A stretch of DNA of 46,659 nucleotides from contig JBCBGC010000057.1 of the NCBI GenBank assembly GCA_038527215.1, positions 1-46,659 of the forward strand. Reading direction: 5' to 3'. Position 1 is the first letter of the stretch. Each line of letters begins with the position of its first letter. Under the pieces are notes generated by a model. It had not been told where the DNA came from. It made no database searches and saw only the letters and a list, made by a program, of their open reading frames with translations. Positions 45,052 through 46,659 of this stretch are shown one piece after another. The translations under genes and the position numbers were made by a program. Source of the stretch: JAWPMV01 sp038527215 (lineage in GTDB: Bacteria; Bacteroidota; Bacteroidia; J057).

Positions 45052-46212
45052 ATGACCAGAAAAGAATTTATAAAAATGTGTGGCCTGTTAGGCATAGGGC
45101 TGCCCCTGCAATCGAGTCTCAGTTCTTGTACGAATCAATCTATGCTTTCTCCCTCCGATACAGTCATCATTATCGGGGCTGGAGCTGCTGGTCTTACGGC
45201 AGCTTATTTATTAACTCAGGCGGGGATAGATGTACAAATATTGGAGGCTTCGGCTCAATATGGGGGGCGCATGATCAGAACCACCGACTTTGCTGATTTC
45301 CCTATTCCCCTGGGGGCGGAATGGCTGCATGTGGAGAGAGAGGTATTGGGAGAAATCGTGAACGATGCCTCAGTTCAGATAGAGACAAAAACCACTCCCT
45401 ATAATCCCGAAGTAGATGAAGCCTTATTTGAAGGAACCTCTGTAAGCGTGGAAGATGTGGGTTTTACCATTGACCAGAAGTTTATCAATGCTACCTGGTT
45501 TGATTTTTTTGAGCAGTATGTCGTGCCCTCCATCGCCGGGAAAATTTCCTATAATCAGGTGGTAACTGCTATTGATTATGGGGAGGACAAGGTCGTGGTC
45601 GATACGGCCAATGATTCCTACAAAGCCGATAAAGTCATTCTCACGGTTCCAGTGAAGATGTTGCAGAACGAGGCCATTAATTTTATCCCGGAATTACCCA
45701 ATAAAAAGCAAAATGCGATCAAAGACGTTACGGTTTGGGATGGCTGTAAGGCTTTCATCGAGTTCTCTGAAAAGTTTTATCCGACCTTTGTCGGCTTCGA
45801 TATTACGCCCGAAACAGCGGGCCAGAAGTTGTATTACGATGCTGCCTATGGACAACAAACCAACCAACATATTTTGGGACTTTTTGCGGTAGGGACCGGC
45901 ACCTTACCTTATGTGCAGTTGTCGGATCAGGAGCTAATTGATTATATGCTGTCCGAATTGGACGGGCTTTTCAACGGACAGGCCTCCCAGCATTATGTGA
46001 AACATATTTTTCAAAACTGGAATGCTGCCCCTTTTGCTAATGGCGCTTACGTGTACGATCAGGAGAAGTGGGGCAGGTTACGAACCCTGGGTAAATCCAT
46101 AGACGGGAAACTGTTTTTCGCGGGGGATGCCTATACCACCGGGCGAGATTGGAGCAGTGTGCATGCGGCGGCCCGATCTGCGATCAGGGCCGTGGAGGAG
46201 TTGTTGGGGTAG
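45052..46212 (+). CDS. FAD-dependent amine oxidase (flavin monoamine oxidase family)
   Basis: The protein has 386 residues. The N-terminus (MTRKEFIKMCGLLGIGLPL...LSSC) looks like a Tat-type leader with a lipobox-like Cys, so it may be exported with its cofactor. The FAD-binding Rossmann motif 'TVIIIGAGAAGLTAAYLLTQAGIDVQILEAS' is followed by 'GGRMIRT' and 'PIPLGAEWLH', typical of amine oxidases. The C-terminal 'LFFAGDAYTTGRDWSSVHAAARSAIRAVEEL' contacts FAD. At 386 residues it is somewhat shorter than usual (about 430-500), mainly in the substrate domain. It oxidises an amine, producing peroxide; the substrate is unknown. It follows the esterase gene by 46 bp. Downstream is a palindromic repeat array. 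Confidence 0.92.
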   Translation: MTRKEFIKMCGLLGIGLPLQSSLSSCTNQSMLSPSDTVIIIGAGAAGLTAAYLLTQAGIDVQILEASAQYGGRMIRTTDFADFPIPLGAEWLHVEREVLGEIVNDASVQIETKTTPYNPEVDEALFEGTSVSVEDVGFTIDQKFINATWFDFFEQYVVPSIAGKISYNQVVTAIDYGEDKVVVDTANDSYKADKVILTVPVKMLQNEAINFIPELPNKKQNAIKDVTVWDGCKAFIEFSEKFYPTFVGFDITPETAGQKLYYDAAYGQQTNQHILGLFAVGTGTLPYVQLSDQELIDYMLSELDGLFNGQASQHYVKHIFQNWNAAPFANGAYVYDQEKWGRLRTLGKSIDGKLFFAGDAYTTGRDWSSVHAAARSAIRAVEELLG

Positions 46213-46659
46213 GGTAGCGTTCGATCATATACCCTACTGACAGACTTGTCACCCCGGAAGCCTGGCCGACCTTCGGGAGGCGGGCTATCCGGGGTCTCCG
46301 CGATTGCATTTAGGTCATGGAGACCCCCGATAATACAAAGCGGCTTAGGCTAGAGCTAGGCTCTCCCTCACACCTCCTGCTATTCATAAACATGGAGACC
46401 CCGGATAAGTCTTTTCGCTTGCGCTCAAAGTCTTTCCGGGGTGACAAATGTGATTTGATTAAAGCTGGGTTGTTGTATAGTAAACGCCCTTACATTTTCT
46501 CCTGTCACCCCGGAAGCCCGGCCGACCTTCGGGAGGCGGGCTATCCGGGGTCTCCGCGATTGCATGTAGGTCATGGAGACTTCCGATAATACAAAGCGGC
46601 TTAGGCTAGAGCTAGGCTCTCCCTCACACCTCCTGCTATTCATAAACATGGAGACCCCG
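46213..46659. other. Intergenic repeat region at the window edge
   Basis: After 35 bp of unique sequence, the rest of the window (46248-46659) is tandem copies of a palindromic repeat unit. Open frames here on both strands are by-products of the repeat and are not called. Confidence 0.7.
46248..46659. repeat. 256-bp tandem repeat built from paired GTCACCCCGG palindromes
   Basis: Unit 1 is 46248-46503. Unit 2 starts at 46504 and runs off the window end. Each unit starts with a 52-bp module A (46248-46299: GTCACCCCGGAA...TATCCGGGGTCTCC), whose centre forms a hairpin with a TTCG loop (CCTTCGGG). A 52-bp module B (46394-46445) has the same ends in inverted orientation around a different core (CGCTTGCGCT). 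About 94 bp separate A and B, and 58 bp of unique-looking DNA precedes the next unit. Similar GTCACCCCGG-bounded palindromes are frequent between genes in Bacteroidota. It is not a CRISPR: unit size and spacer lengths are wrong. Confidence 0.9.

Noticed and set aside
46248..46659. Possible CRISPR array at the window end
   Set aside because: The repeats are 52-bp palindromic modules in alternating orientation within a 256-bp period, which does not fit a CRISPR repeat-spacer pattern; no cas genes are nearby.
1..46659. tRNA or rRNA genes
   Set aside because: No conserved tRNA arm signatures or rRNA stretches were recognised by reading; a tRNAscan or Infernal run would settle this.

Overview
The window looks like a marine or aquatic Bacteroidota chromosome, most likely Saprospiraceae-like (Lewinella or Phaeodactylibacter type). 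The signs are type IX secretion C-terminal sorting domains, DUF11 and GloVer tandem-repeat surface proteins, a DUF1800/DUF1501 pair, a Reg_prop/Y_Y_Y sensor kinase, few clear Shine-Dalgarno sites, and GTCACCCCGG-type intergenic palindromes. The lineage is inferred from gene content only. No rRNA, tRNA or CRISPR array was recognised.

Layout. Bases 1-5360 hold the 3' part of a giant DUF11-repeat surface protein. A DUF1330-like gene and a double-HTH gene follow on the minus strand. From 6238 to 13300 two near-identical 548-bp direct repeats flank a two-gene operon. Each repeat is mainly the 3' end of the Mg-chelatase/ComM gene. The operon encodes a six-GAF sensor histidine kinase and a response regulator fused to a CHAT (caspase-like) protease domain. 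A third, 65-bp copy of the comM 3' end lies at 14668-14732. Bases 13410-30432 carry mostly independent genes: an outer-membrane barrel, a DUF1800/DUF1501 pair, Crp/Fnr and AraC regulators, an S41 peptidase, a GloVer-repeat T9SS cargo protein, small membrane proteins including an ICMT-like methyltransferase, a squalene-cyclase-like repeat protein, two unrecognised membrane proteins and a SAM methyltransferase.

Bases 30558-36907 (minus strand) hold a three-gene operon. The first gene encodes a small membrane protein with an N-terminal effector-associated domain (EAD11-like). The other two encode exported proteins with long arrays of 42-residue TPRs (kinesin-light-chain type). All three share a short G-(D/N/E)-(Q/N)-SP-x-V...YG motif, predicted to be extracytoplasmic in each. 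This suggests a transmembrane sensor that signals to cytoplasmic EAD-bearing effectors. It is the most interesting candidate system here, followed by the kinase/REC-CHAT operon between the comM repeats.

Bases 37334-43804 (minus strand) hold an HExxH protein, a beta-helix-like lipoprotein with a clear terminator, and a Reg_prop kinase/NarL regulator pair. Bases 44076-46212 hold a PHB-depolymerase-like esterase lipoprotein and a flavin amine oxidase. The window ends inside a 256-bp tandem repeat made of paired palindromes.
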